Assembly: GCA_963377175.1 (NCBI GenBank)
Contig: CAUJNA010003814.1
Location: forward strand, 294,501 to 358,500
Reading direction: 5' to 3'
DNA length: 64,000 nucleotides
From: Effrenium voratum
Taxonomy: Eukaryota > Sar > Dinophyceae > Suessiales > Symbiodiniaceae
Part shown: piece by piece, positions 1 to 10,076 of the stretch
Layout of the letters: the number at the start of each line of letters is the position of its first letter
Numbering within the stretch: the stretch's first letter is position 1
Program-made: the position numbers and the translations under genes
The notes under the pieces: model-generated
The model's database searches: none
Seen by the model: only the letters and a program-made list of their open reading frames with translations
What the model was told of the DNA's origin: nothing

Positions 1-110
1 ACCGACTCGCCCGGGAGAGACATACCCGGAAACAAAGGGCCGAGGGTCTAACGACTTTCTGCACAGGGAAGTATTCGCAACCCAGCCCTTTGCAGGTTGA
101 TTCAAAAACA

Positions 111-229
111 CTAGGTCCCCCAGTAGTGCCCTTTGTTGCCCCTTTTTGTTGGGGGAGGGTTCCCCTACTGAAATAGACTACAGAAAAAAGTTGGTACCCT
201 TATTCTAAGCTCTCTCCTGGAGGACCTAG
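111..229. repeat. TIR element, TAGGTCC family, copy 1
   Basis: About 119 bp. The ends are CTAGGTCCCCCAGTAG-like on the left and its near reverse complement CT..TGGAGGACCTAG on the right. The interior has the family pattern GTGCCC, GGGAGGGTTCCCCTACT, TAGACTACAG and GGTACCCTTATTCTA. No coding capacity. Confidence 0.85.
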
Positions 230-451
230 AAAAGGAAACCGGGATAACCCACATGCTCCATACCCAAAAGTAACATGGACAGCTTAGCCAGGACTGGAAC
301 GCAGACCCTGCGAACTGCTTGACCATGGAAGGTCCGATGTGCCAGCTTGGCGACGCCGGGGTTCAATAACTTTGTGTTGTTTCAACTTGTTTTATTGGTT
401 CAATAACTTTTGGTTCAATAACATTTTGTTTGGTTCAATAACTTTTTTTGC

Positions 452-589
452 TTCAACAATTGCACGTCTTGCTGGTGATGAACATATTTCACCCCCTACT
501 GCTGTCAACATTCCTTTAGCTGCAAATCCGGAATGACTTGGTTCATGACCACTACCACCACCTGAAATTAAATTCTGGTTTTGGAACAT
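452..589 (-). pseudogene. Dihydroxyacetone kinase (DhaK/DAK1)-like fragment
   Basis: A minus-strand frame encodes LISGGGSGHEPSHSGF, then KGMLTA and a GGEICSSP-like segment. This is the nucleotide/substrate-loop region at the start of DhaK (DAK1) domains, which typically read ISGGGSGHEP..GF.GKGMLTAA. These enzymes phosphorylate dihydroxyacetone with ATP (or PEP-derived phosphate in bacteria). Only about 41 residues match. Downstream the frame runs into short repeats of a TTATTGAACC-type motif (about 365-450) and then stops at 392. An AG|G acceptor on the minus strand at about 561-563 means it could be one exon of a larger gene; no neighbouring exon was found. The stretch is AT-rich with A/T-ending codons, unlike the GC-rich exons of the plus-strand genes. 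It could be an exon, a broken copy or a transferred fragment. Confidence 0.5.
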
Positions 590-856
590 TTTGGTTTTCC
601 ACCCCCTTTCTCCTAACGAGCAAAACGTGAGTCACAATCAAACACGGGTACTTGGAGGGTAGTGGGGGACAATCCCAGCTATAAATGGGTGCGGATATCC
701 GCCTTTTCGATTATTTACATGGTTCTTGCCCAACCCTACGTACTCCGCGCTGCGCGGAGAGCCATTCTCCATATTATGTATGTTCCACTGACATCTTCGA
801 CATTGCCAAGTCGGCAAACAACAATCTGATGGATTTCCTTGCGAGGTGATGTTACC

Positions 857-968
857 TTGGTGGCTCCCAGCCATCCCCTTAGCTTTTTAGCCTTTTAGTG
901 TTTAGTGGTAGTTTCCATTTAACTCACTAAAAGTTAAACTTGTAGCGGGGGATCTGAGGGCAGCCCAG
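857..968 (+). repeat. GGTGGCTCCCAG family, copy a
   Basis: Begins TTGGTGGCTCCCAGCCATCC. It has the core CACTAAAAGTTAAACTT and ends GATCTGAGGGCAGCCCAG. At least eight similar copies occur in the window, all in the same orientation. Confidence 0.85.
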
Positions 969-1195
969 TTGCGGGACTGGTAAGGAGCCTCGTTCGAAGG
1001 ATCCATTTGTGTGTTCCCCCCCTTCCTTCGGCGCGGTCATATTTGCTGTCCAAATCGTCCCAAGGGGGGCCTCAAAATTTAAGAACGGAAAGACTTGCCA
1101 CACTTGGGCTTGTAAACAAGCACCAAGTGACACGACAGCGGAAGCGAAGACTTGGATTTTTGACCTCGACATGAGAGAACATTACCACCAGATCT

Positions 1196-1268
1196 AGGTC
1201 CCCTAGTAGTGCCCTTTACAATTTTTTGGTTGGGAGGGTTCCCCTACCAAAAAAGACGACAGAACAGG
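1196..1268. repeat. TAGGTCC family, left part only
   Basis: Matches the left half of the TIR element (AGGTCCCCTAGTAGTGCCC, then GGGAGGGTTCCCCTACC). The right TIR is missing, so this is a truncated copy. Confidence 0.7.
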
Positions 1269-1375
1269 ACGGGTGGTTTTGAGTTTAAAAGAGGCCCAAA
1301 GCAAACCACATATCTATTAGGGATGCCTGCCAAAGGAAAGGCAATCTCAAATATATACAGTAAACTTGGTGGCTC

Positions 1376-1473
1376 CCAGCCATCCGGTTCCTTAGCTGTT
1401 CTAGATCCTTTTAGTGTTTAGTGGTTGTTTCCGAATTTGACCCACTTTTAGCTGGGGATCTGAGGCAGCCCAG
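1376..1473 (+). repeat. GGTGGCTCCCAG family, copy b
   Basis: Starts TTGGTGGCTCCCAGCCATCC and ends GGGGATCTGAGGCAGCCCAG. It is shorter in the core than copy a. Confidence 0.8.
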
Positions 1474-1485
1474 ATGATATCTATA

Positions 1486-1602
1486 CTAGGTCCCCCAGTA
1501 GTGCCCTTTTACCCTTCTTGGGGGAGGGTTCACCTACTAAGATAGACTACATAAAAATAATTGGGTACCCAAATTCTAACCTGGCAAATCTGGAGGACCG
1601 AG
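1486..1602. repeat. TIR element, TAGGTCC family, copy 2
   Basis: A full-length copy with a right end slightly diverged to GGAGGACCGAG. It follows the GGTGGCTCCCAG copy b after 12 bp. Confidence 0.8.
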
Positions 1603-2915
1603 TATAGAAGGTCTTTGTGATGCCTACTAAGGCCATGTCTTGTTTTCCGGAAGGGCCAGAGCCAGGAGAGCCACAATCAAAACCATGGTAGGGTTAGTAT
1701 ACGAAACAATCAAAACCCTTGCCATAAATGCGTATGGGGTTCAAAATTACACCACCAGGAATCGGACCGCAGGATGTCCATGTTTCCACGTAGCAGGGCT
1801 CCATTTGGGCTACCTCTTTTTGACCCACCGCCAAACAGCTTCCAATATCTTGCTCATTTCTTTACCTGGTTCTGGGATTACGACCATTTTTAATCCGGGT
1901 TTTGAGCAAGTGACTCAGGCCCAACCCAGTTCTCCCCATCCCCAGGTCTTGAGGAAGCACGTCGTTTTTCCGGCCGCCGATTTTTCTGGTGACAAGGGGT
2001 CGCTGAATTTGACGCGGCCAGGCTACTCCGCCGTCATCATCGAGGGAGACCGGAAGCTTCTCAGCTGTGGTATGACAGGATATGACCAACATATGTATAC
2101 CCATTTGGTTACGTATATGTTTGTTGAAACTGGGGGTGGGGGAGAGTGGGATAGGTGTGGGTGGGTGGGTTGGTGGGTGGGTTCTGAACCGGTCAATCTT
2201 GCCTGGCATGAACGGACCCTGGGTGGAGTATATGTGCGCTATCAAGAGCCAGGCCATACCATGGAGCTGAAGGGAAACCAACAGGGTTTAGCAGGGCTGA
2301 TGTTTGTTGCAATCCGCTTGTTCTCAGGTTTTTCCCACATCTTCGCCGTCACTACGGCCACCGGGAGAACGTGTCAATGGTGCGCTTCCCCGTTGTTGAC
2401 GTCGCAAGCTCACGTATTCGCTGTCGTGCGTGCTGATGATTATTGATTCTGGTATTTAGTTATTTAGAAGGCCTTATTTGGCTTATTTGCTCCCCTTTCT
2501 GATAATTATTAGGAGCATTGGTGCTTCAACAGGAAGACGGCAAGAACGGCTGAGGGAACTAGCCAGTGCCCCAACAAAACCTCGTTGTGTTGTTCATGGG
2601 TTGAGTGTTGAAACACGGAGAAGCACTTACTTCACTGGGTTGCTCAAAATCAAACCTGCGAACCTGGGGTCCTTTTTGTATTCGTGTCGCAGTGCGGATA
2701 AGGGACTGAGACTTGGAGTTCCCCACGTTTTGAACAACTTAACCTCATGAATCGACATCTTAATCTTACTCCAACATTTTGCTACCTGATTTCCAATCGC
2801 GAAGCCGATATACAAGATCTGACTGTGAGGGATCAGACATTGGAGCCACGGCTGGTTGCCAGCGAGAGTCTCTGTTCACTTGGGTTGATGCGGATGAGTT
2901 GGGTGTTTTGTCTGG
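1603..2915. other. Intergenic stretch, no gene recognised
   Basis: A plus-strand frame is open from 1640 to 2446 (268 codons, opened by TTG), but its translation has no recognisable domain and includes a GGGTGG-type low-complexity run near 2130-2190. I found no convincing exon here. The stretch may hold decayed repeats. Confidence 0.4.
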
Positions 2916-3045
2916 CTAGGTCCCCCAGTAGTGCCCTTTGTTGCCCCTTTTTGTTGGGGGAGGGTTCTTATACTAAACTAGACTAAAGAAAAAAATAATA
3001 GGGTACCGTACCAACTTATTCTAACCTTTCTACTGGAGGACCTAG
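2916..3045. repeat. TIR element, TAGGTCC family, copy 3
   Basis: A full-length copy. The inverted symmetry here extends into the flank (CTGGCTAGGTCC on the left, GGACCTAGCCAG on the right). Confidence 0.85.
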
Positions 3046-3178
3046 CCAGTGTTGGTCGATCCATGTTATACTTTTTGACGGTCGCTGTTTCCAAGGGGGT
3101 CAAGCTTGATAGCGCCGATATTGGGCTTGATGGCTCCAGGAACTCTTCGTGTTAACATAAAGAGTCGCATCAGGTACC

Positions 3179-3293
3179 TTTGGTGCATTTGGCCAAGGGA
3201 TGTTGGGACTTTTTCAACCTTTGCCAAGTTATTTTTCCGTATTAAACCACTAAAAGTTAGTCACTTTTAGCAGGGGAGCAGAAAGCCACCGAG
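3179..3293 (+). repeat. GCATTT..GAGCAGAAAGC family, copy 1
   Basis: Starts TTTGGTGCATTT. It contains TTCCGTATTAAACCACTAAAAG and ends GCAGGGGAGCAGAAAGCC..GAG. A second partial copy of its right half follows at about 3306-3385. Relatives occur at 19916, 33393 and 43608. Confidence 0.75.
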
Positions 3294-3988
3294 GGAACTA
3301 GCCCGTGGACTTTTTCAACTTTTGCCAAATGGGGTTTCCGTATTAAACCACTAGAAGTTCTCTCAACTTTTGGCAGGGCAGAAAGGTATCACGTCCGACT
3401 TGCTGGGTCCAAGTTTGGTATGCTGGATGTCCACGAGCCACTCGAGCTGGTGGGATACATGTGGATGCAGACGCAGTCATTGCGTATCTGTGTATGTGTA
3501 GATATATATATATACACACATATGTATATTTACATATATATATAATATGCATATTATATATTAATCTCTAGATTGTAACAACCGTGTTGGTAGAACAAAT
3601 TGCAAGGACTATCTATAAAGAGTTACGTATCTAGATTGGTGAAACAACCATGTTGAAGAACCAAGACATGCCGGGCTTTGGTCAGTGCTCACTTGTGTTT
3701 TAAAGCATTTATGAAGCGTTGTAAGTGTCAACATAACCCGATCGTGTAAGTAAGTGGCTCTTCCTACGTTTGATTTGGCGCCGCAAGTGAGTCCCGTAAG
3801 TGATGCTCAAGCCGCTTTTCCGAGAGGCAAAGCCTCACGCGGGCTTGCAACAAGCGGTTCAAAAGTACTCAGCCAGCAGAATCCTGAAAGATTCAGACAC
3901 TGACTTAGGTCACAGGCAGCTTTGAACAGATCTTAGGCCGTTTCAGGTCGCAAGTCTAAAAATCAAACCTGCCGTGTCGATCCGGGAG

Positions 3989-4063
3989 ATGGCCAGCGAT
4001 GATCATACCTTCGAGTACTGGGCCGGGAATCCGTCCATTGAGATCATCCACGGCCACATCAAG
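3989..4063 (+). CDS. BRAP: BRAP2-like exon 1
   Basis: Encodes MASDDHTFEY, then WAGNPSIEIIHGHIK, the conserved BRAP2 motif written S/W-GNPS-V/I-E just before the RRM. The ATG at 3989 sits in GAGATGG. The frame is open back to a TGA at 3923, and a TTTCAG acceptor at 3941-3946 lies in frame, so the exon could instead begin at 3947 by cis- or spliced-leader trans-splicing. The donor is AAG|GCCGGA. Confidence 0.82.
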
Positions 4064-4113
4064 GCCGGACGCGGAAGGCTTTGCAGCTCCTTTCATAAAC
4101 GGCGGATGGTTTA

Positions 4114-4237
4114 CTAGGTCCCCCAGCTAGGTGCCCTTTCTCACCATTTTTTTTTGGCGGAGGGTTCCCCTACTAAAATAGACGACCGTAAAAAGTTGGT
4201 ACCCTTGTTCTAACCTCGCAAAAACTGGAGGACCTAG
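4114..4237. repeat. TIR element, TAGGTCC family, copy 4 (intron 1)
   Basis: Full length, inside BRAP intron 1. GTTTAC stands on both sides of TAGGTCC...GGACCTA, a candidate 6-bp target duplication. Confidence 0.85.
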
Positions 4238-4868
4238 TTTACATCAAGGCCACAGTGGGCACCTTTGAAGGCTGAACTTTGCACCTTTTTTCAACAGCTA
4301 ACGAACCAACAATCTAGGGATTGTTGCCAGGGTATACAGATTCGGACACTTTCACCCTTTGAGCAAAGGACATTTTTTCAGCTGCCCTAGGCACTCGCGC
4401 AGGGTTCAATGAAGCGTTTGACTTTAACAAGGAGTGCGTTGAAGGGCTCGTTTGGCCTAGTTCGAAACATTATTTTGTTTTCATCTACTGCATATGACTC
4501 CAGACTCCAGAGGATGGCTTTTGCATTCTAATGTGCCTGTGCACTTCCATGATTGTTGGAAAGAAGGCGTTGCTCCAACTCATTGATCGACAGAGAACAA
4601 CCTGCGATTTTCCTGGCTCTTTAGTTTTCAGTCACACCCAAGAACCATGGACCACCCTGAGTGAGCGAAACTGCTGAAAAATCCCGAAACCTTCGTCGTG
4701 CACACCAGGCTCGCCAACAGAGACGACCCACAACCATCGTCCACTAAAGAACGCCTTGCACGTTGCATGCCCATTTTACTCATCTGCCCCTCAGGCCATG
4801 CTGCCTCATGTTCGCAGGGCTTTTATTGAAAGACAACAACAACGCATGGGCGTCGCGGTGGTTTTTTT

Positions 4869-4992
4869 CTAGGTGCCCCGAGTAGCGCCCTTTTACCCTT
4901 TCTTTTTTTGGGGAGGGTTCCCCTACTAAAAAAGACTACAGACAAAAAAATCGGGTACCCTTATTCTACCCTCGCAGAACTGGAGGACCAAG
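4869..4992. repeat. TIR element, TAGGTCC family, copy 5 (intron 1)
   Basis: Diverged ends (CTAGGTGCCCCGAGTAG on the left, CTGGAGGACCAAG on the right) but the standard interior. Confidence 0.75.
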
Positions 4993-5631
4993 TTTTTCTC
5001 ATCAAACTCACTTCTTGGGTCGCAAACCTGGCTGATTCTCAGGGAATGAAAATCCCGGAATCCCGGTTCGCTCCTTTGGGTCATTTTCACTGAGAAGCAT
5101 AGGTGGCCTTTTTGGTTGTTTTGCTAGAAGAATAGCTGGCGATTCCTGGTTTACCTGGTGGTTTAATCGTCGACCAGGGAATCCCATCTATTTCCCCTAA
5201 AAGCACACCTATGCTGAGAAGGGGATTGCAAAGAGGAACGAGAGTGCATGGTTTTTCTCGGGCTCATTCCAACTCCTTTGTCACCAGCTTCCTTTCTTCC
5301 GATTTTTTTCTTGTCACCAGCAAGACAACAATCCGTTGCGGTTTCCTTTCTTCCGAAATCCCCAGCGGTTCATTCCCGACACCCAAACCCACCAAATTGG
5401 CTCCGGCCTTTCTGTTGGCTTTGCCTTTAAAACCAAAAAAGGGGTTCCCACTCGAAACAAGGAACCACACCCAACTCCACTGCTGAGAAGGGGATTTTTT
5501 GAAAGGAAACCATGGATGTGTTCTTTCTTCTTGGGGTCGTTTTTTTTTTTTTTTTCTGGCTGGAGCTCAGTGAATGACCCAAGTTTTGGGAGAATGAAGC
5601 AGACCAGCAGATTCCCGAAGAAAGGAAGCCA

Positions 5632-6042
5632 TAGGATGGATGGTTTATAGGCATTTCCTACCTCTCGTACTGATGGACGAAATCCGTTCGCACCACTTTG
5701 AAACCGTGGGAAGCCATTGCTCGTTGGTACGTTGGGGGAATCATTCATTCCAGGGTTTCTGAACAGTGGTGCGAAATGGATGTCGCAAGCATCCACAGTA
5801 CAGCCTTTAAACATATGTCCATGACCCCATTATTTTGGGTAACCCCATGTTTTAAGAGTCATGGAGATTACTCAAATAGACTACAGAAAAAGTTGGCAGC
5901 AACTTATTCAATCCTCGCAAAACTGGAGCACCTAGCATAGGATGGATGGTTTATACCTGGAGCCTCCATCACCCTTTAAACATATGTCCATGACCACGTT
6001 TTTTTACGAAATGACCCCATTTTTAAGGGTCATGGAGACTCG
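5632..6042. repeat. Local repeats in intron 1
   Basis: AGGATGGATGGTTTATA occurs at about 5634 and 5940. AAACATATGTCCATGACC occurs at about 5808 and 5978, each time followed by an inverted GTCATGGAGA, so both form hairpins. About 5668-5790 (CCGTTCGCACCACTTTGAAACC ... GGGTTTCTGAACAG) is matched by a second copy at about 32887-33010. A truncated TAGGTCC element ends at 5936. Confidence 0.6.
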
Positions 6043-6177
6043 AAGTAGGCCTCATTTCTGTAGGGTCAAATTAAGCCACCAGGGGACTGCAGGCTTGAGC
6101 CCTTTTTTCCATTTGCCGAGGGTACATTTTTAGGTACCGAAATTTTTGACCCACCTCCGCGCCAGCCAACTCCGCAG

Positions 6178-6268
6178 GTCTCGGGCTCCCGCCCGGCGGC
6201 CGCCAGCTCCGGTCACTCGGAGAAGAGCGGCACGGAGACGCGCATGGCCCTCGCCAGCTCTGTACCCT
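6178..6268 (+). CDS. BRAP: BRAP2-like exon 2
   Basis: The acceptor is CCGCAG|GTCTCG. It encodes a short Ala/Ser linker (VSGSRPAAASSGHSEK) and then RMALASSVP, which aligns with the first strand of the BRAP2 RRM-like domain (AMLCILTVP in animal proteins). The donor CCC-T|GCCGCG leaves one base that completes a Cys codon with exon 3. GC-rich against a T/G-rich background. Confidence 0.75.
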
Positions 6269-6299
6269 GCCGCGCGGCGCGGGAAGTCTTTGTCGGGTT

Positions 6300-6690
6300 T
6301 GTTCGGGGTTTGTGGGGGCTGAAGATTCATGGATTTCTGTGATGGTTGAACAGAAACAGTTTTTTTGTTGGGTTCTTTTTTTTGTTTAAATAGATAATAG
6401 AAAGGGGGGAAGGTTATTAGCATCACCATAATTACAATTCAAGCTGAGAACATCCCCTTCTGAAATATTGTTTGAAACAAAGGTTTTTGTTGGGGGGGGG
6501 GTAGGGAGGGAGTGGGGAAATACAGCTGCCACGGCGTTTGTTGTTGTTTTCATTTTTTGCTTGGGGGCATTTTGTTTGTTTGGTATTTTAGGGGGGAAAA
6601 CAAACCTGCCATTTTAACAAGTTTTGGGGAAAATATGTTGTTGTTGTTTTTGTCTTTTTTTTTGGGGGGGGGAGGGACATAAAAAGGGCC
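6300..6690. other. T/G-rich intron tract
   Basis: Long runs of T and G (for example TTGGGGGGGGGG near 6490 and 6660) and TTGTTG stretches on the sense strand. No coding signal. Confidence 0.6.
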
Positions 6691-6694
6691 ATTT

Positions 6695-6813
6695 GGCTTG
6701 GTTTTTCAGTCAGCCGTCCGGTCCCTTAGGTTTTTAGGTTTTTAGCTGGTTTAGTGGTTGGGTTTCCATTTAACCCTAAGACACAACCTTTTAGCAGGGG
6801 ATTTGAGGACAGC
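6695..6813 (+). repeat. Degenerate GGTGGCTCCCAG-family copy
   Basis: Retains CCGTCCGGTCCCTTAG, the TTTTTAG run, TTTCCATTTAACCC, TTTTAGCAGGGGATTTGAGG and a final ACAGC. The left end is decayed. Confidence 0.6.
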
Positions 6814-6987
6814 GATATTTGGTATTGTTTTTGTTTTTTTGCTTTGCGCGTCGGCAAAAAAGTGACTTGAACACCTTGCTGAACCTCTGAGCCGCAGCTG
6901 CGCCATGTATCGAAATGGCTTGGCAGTGAGTGAGCATTTCGTGCCCGGTCACGATTTTGCCGCCATCCGCAGTGATGCTCGCCCTGC

Positions 6988-7812
6988 ATGGCTAGTGCTT
7001 GTCCAGACTCTTGGAGTTGCCAAATTTGTGGTGTCGCTGGTCAAGCCCCTTGTGGCGTTTCGTACCAGTCGGACTCACTGCCTTCTGACTGGTTTGTTTC
7101 AGCGCGTGGCGCTTTCCCCGTCCTTCTGGTGGAGCAACCCGGTGACTTTGCAGGTGTAGCTGGTAGAGCCGGCCGACCCAGCGATTCACTGCCCAAGATC
7201 GTGACCAACGCGTCACTGCCCGCGGCTGGCGTTCACTGTTGCTTGTACACTCGCTGGTGGCTTATGCGTGCTGCCCACAGTCTCCCTAATGCGCGGCAGG
7301 GCTTTGATGTGTTCCTTTGGTTTGACTGTCGTCCGAGTCAGGGTTTTTCCACTCAAGGGCGGAGACAAGGACATGCCTTTCAGAAGCTTCCTTGCAACAA
7401 GCCTCAAAGTGCCTCAGGCCGATGTCGAGGATCGAGTCATGCGCACCCAACAGAGAAAGACGGGCGATCGTTGCAACAACTCATGGAACACAAAGACGGC
7501 CTTGTGAAGGTGGACCCAGGCGATTTCACCACGCTGAAAGAGAAGCTGGCCAGATCAAGCCAAGGCCGGCCAGAAGCAGACGCCCTTTGCCAGACCACTT
7601 TTCTGGCCCCAGCCTGTGTGCATTTGACACCCCTCTTTGTCCACTCACAAGAGGCAGCTCCGATCAGTGAATGCTCCCGGTTCTCGTGGTTCTCACTGGA
7701 GTGCTTCATGTCACATGTGTCCACCGCGCTTCAAAATTCGACGTTCCAGCCTTCAACCAGAATAATAGTGGTAACAACAGGAACAACTGTCATAATAATG
7801 ATGCACGTTTGA
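6988..7812 (+). other. Open frame of 274 codons in intron 2, unrecognised
   Basis: An ATG-initiated frame without stops. It begins with a Cys-containing stretch (SCQICGVAGQAPCG) and has no domain I recognise further on. It lies inside intron 2 of the BRAP2-like gene and may be a remnant of a transposon protein or a chance frame. The stretch is somewhat more GC-rich than its flanks. Confidence 0.25.
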
Positions 7813-8354
7813 CCCTTTTCTGACTGTTAGTGCGCACAGTTACTCAGAAGCCTGTCCATTCACTTGGACCTTCCGCCTACACCGTGCTTTAGCAGCGCGC
7901 GCAGCCAGCCTCTTGGAATTCCACAACCTCCCAGTGTTTCCGGCGAGCCACTATAGTAGGAAATCAGCGAAAGACCATGATGTAGAACCTAGAGTAAAGA
8001 AACCCTGAACAAGCCTACTATAGCGGCGAAACACCAATCGGAAGCACTGGGAACCCCAAAAAGTTCGCCCCTTTCAGCACTGGGACACCCGCTTTTTCTG
8101 TGCACTCCTTTGGTGCTTTTGTTCTGTTGGGGGGTTTGCATGTGTCCTTCGCCTCCTTTTTGGTGTCGACTTGGGCGATTCTTGCGCGAAGTTCTGAGGC
8201 CACAACCCCAAGATTCACCCTGGAAGCACTGAAACAAACACATTTTATGTGTACCTCTGTACTCCTTTGCTTGTGTGGTTGTTTTTTTTTGTGCTCCTTT
8301 TTTTCGTGTCCTCCTGGCCTTTGGATGACCGGGTGTCCGGGTGACCCGTTCGAG

Positions 8355-8458
8355 GCCACATGCCGGCACCGGAGCTCTGCGACTTCCTGGGCGCCTTCGG
8401 CGCCACCAGCCACCGCCGCTTCAGGCACTGCCGGGTGCTCCACGGCAAGAACAGCGAG
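8355..8458 (+). CDS. BRAP: BRAP2-like exon 3
   Basis: Acceptor CGAG|GCCACATG, donor GAG|GCGCGC. It encodes HMPAPELCDFLGAFG and later FRHCRVLHGKNSE. This matches the first helix and second strand of the BRAP2 RRM-like domain, where family members read ..MT..DL..F..PF...I..M.I.RD. The first two bases finish the Cys codon begun in exon 2. Confidence 0.85.
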
Positions 8459-9189
8459 GCGCGCGAAGCACGCTCAAGAACCGCGGGGCAGACGTGGTCC
8501 AGGTTCGGCTCGCTGTTGACCCCACATTCCTCAAATTGTTTGGAAAACGCCATGGAAAGCGATTGTTTTTGTGGTTTTCCTTGTACATGATATTTGTCCT
8601 TTTGAAGGTTCGGTTAGAGGTCAGAATTGTCGTCAAGATCAAAACCAAAGAGACTTTGCAGCGGCCAGCCGGTTACACCAAGCTAGTCCTTGGGGCTAGT
8701 CACCCGCAAACTGGTGCCAAGCACAAAACTGAAAACCCGCATGACTCCTGGCTTCTCCTCCAATTTCGTACCCAGCCCCCACCATGGGCTGAAAAGGTCG
8801 GCCTGCCAATTCCCGGATTTGTTTGGACCCCCATGTTGGACATATTGTTCCTTACATTTGTTCTTTTTTATAGCCGCGCCCTCTCATGGACCTTCGGGTG
8901 CCTGACAAGGTCGCACCGCACAAGGGATATCCCAGGCAACTAATCCTGAAAGATGAAATAGTGGGACGCTTGTTGTATGCCACTTTGGTGGTTTCCAGGC
9001 ATATGGTGCGCGTGTGTCGTTTTGGTTTGTGTTTTGCTCTGGCTTCAATTTTAACACAAACCAGCGAGCGGACAAACGTGCCGAAAGCCAAGGGGAGGAC
9101 CCCCTGGGCACTGGCCCCGACAGTAAACATGATTTAAAGTTGGATGTGAACAAGAGAAGCCCCGGTAAATGCTCGGTTGGCTGGGTGGC

Positions 9190-9336
9190 TGGCTAGCTGG
9201 CTAGTTGGTGGTTGGTTGGTTGGCTGGTTGGTTGCTTGCTTGGTTGGTTGGTTGGTTGGTTGGTTGCTTGGTTGGTTGGTTGGTTGGTTGGTTGGTTGGG
9301 TGCTTGCTTGCTTGGTTGGTTGGTTGGTTGGTTGGT
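9190..9336 (+). repeat. (TTGG)n / (GGTT)n microsatellite
   Basis: About 145 bp of TTGG/TTGC/GGCT units with G and T on the sense strand. It ends a few bases before exon 4. Frames reading GWLVGWLV are repeat artefacts. Confidence 0.9.
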
Positions 9337-9351
9337 GGACCCAGCCCGCAG

Positions 9352-9408
9352 GACTACCTCATAGCTTTGCTCATGGCCTCGCCCGCGGACGTGGAGTGGC
9401 TGGTGCAG
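9352..9408 (+). CDS. BRAP: BRAP2-like exon 4
   Basis: Acceptor CCGCAG|GACTAC. It encodes [19 protein letters not shown], aligning with the YMVLIKF..QADADSFY strand-helix of the BRAP2 RRM. The end is ambiguous by 3 bp because GAG occurs at both splice junctions (CAG|GAGCGG here, GAG|GAGTTC at exon 5). Confidence 0.88.
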
Positions 9409-9493
9409 GAGCGGGGGATCTGCTCTCAAAACGGGGCGTTGCGGTCTCCTCTGACGCCTGCCCCCCACTTGAAGCTGGGGTCGGGGGATTTTT

Positions 9494-9597
9494 GGTAACG
9501 GATCTTTGGGCTTTGACTTGCTGGGAAACTTTGCAGATTTTCCAAAGCCACAACAAGTTAAACACTTGTAGCAGAGGGGTTTGCCCAGCAACCAAGT
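9494..9597 (+). repeat. GGATCTTTGG..CAGCAACCAAG family, copy 1
   Basis: Contains GGATCTTTGGGCTTTGACTT, CAACAAGTTAAACACTTG and GCAGAGGGGTTTGCCCAGCA, and ends ACCAAG. It lies just inside intron 4. Relatives are at 12253 and 31319. Confidence 0.7.
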
Positions 9598-10016
9598 CAA
9601 TCAATCGGTACAGGGCTCCCGTGTCAGGCCGTATTTTCACATGTCCCAGGTGACTCTGAATGGGGACCGCAAAAAAGTCAGCAACCTGTCGCAACCAGGA
9701 TGTCCCCCCAAAAGCGGGGGAGTACCATATTAAATAGAGTTGGTCTCCCTGGGTCTTACCCCCCAAACAAAAGCCAAAAAAAGAAGGTCGAATCTCAGGG
9801 TAGACTAATCCAAACATACAATACCCACTTAAACAGGGCTCCTTAAAAGATACATTTTGCCCATTTGAAACATGGCTTTTTCCACCAACATATAAAGGGC
9901 AACCACCATTTACCAGGCAATGTTCAGGTGTATGTTAAATTGGTGGTTGGCCTTTGGTCGCCCTTCAACCCACAAAGGGCATCCTCGCCCAAGTGGGCCA
10001 AAGGGGCTACACCGAG

Positions 10017-10076
10017 GAGTTCCATGGAAAGCGGTTCAATAGCATCGAGCCGGCGGTCTGCAGTCTGCACTTTGTG
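10017..10076 (+). CDS. BRAP: BRAP2-like exon 5
   Basis: Encodes EFHGKRFNSIEPAVCSLHFV. The FNGK.FNS.E..VC.L.FV signature that closes the RRM-like domain is one of the most conserved parts of BRAP2 proteins. Donor GTG|GTGACC, the only GT donor I placed in this gene. Confidence 0.93.

Noticed and set aside
1640..2446. 268-codon plus-strand ORF
   Set aside because: Opens at TTG, includes a low-complexity Gly/Trp stretch and shows no recognisable domain or exon pattern.
6130..6429. Minus-strand 99-codon ORF with Arg/Ala-rich sequence
   Set aside because: Antisense shadow of GC-rich BRAP2-like exon 2, whose plus-strand frame fits exons 1 and 3 in phase and homology.
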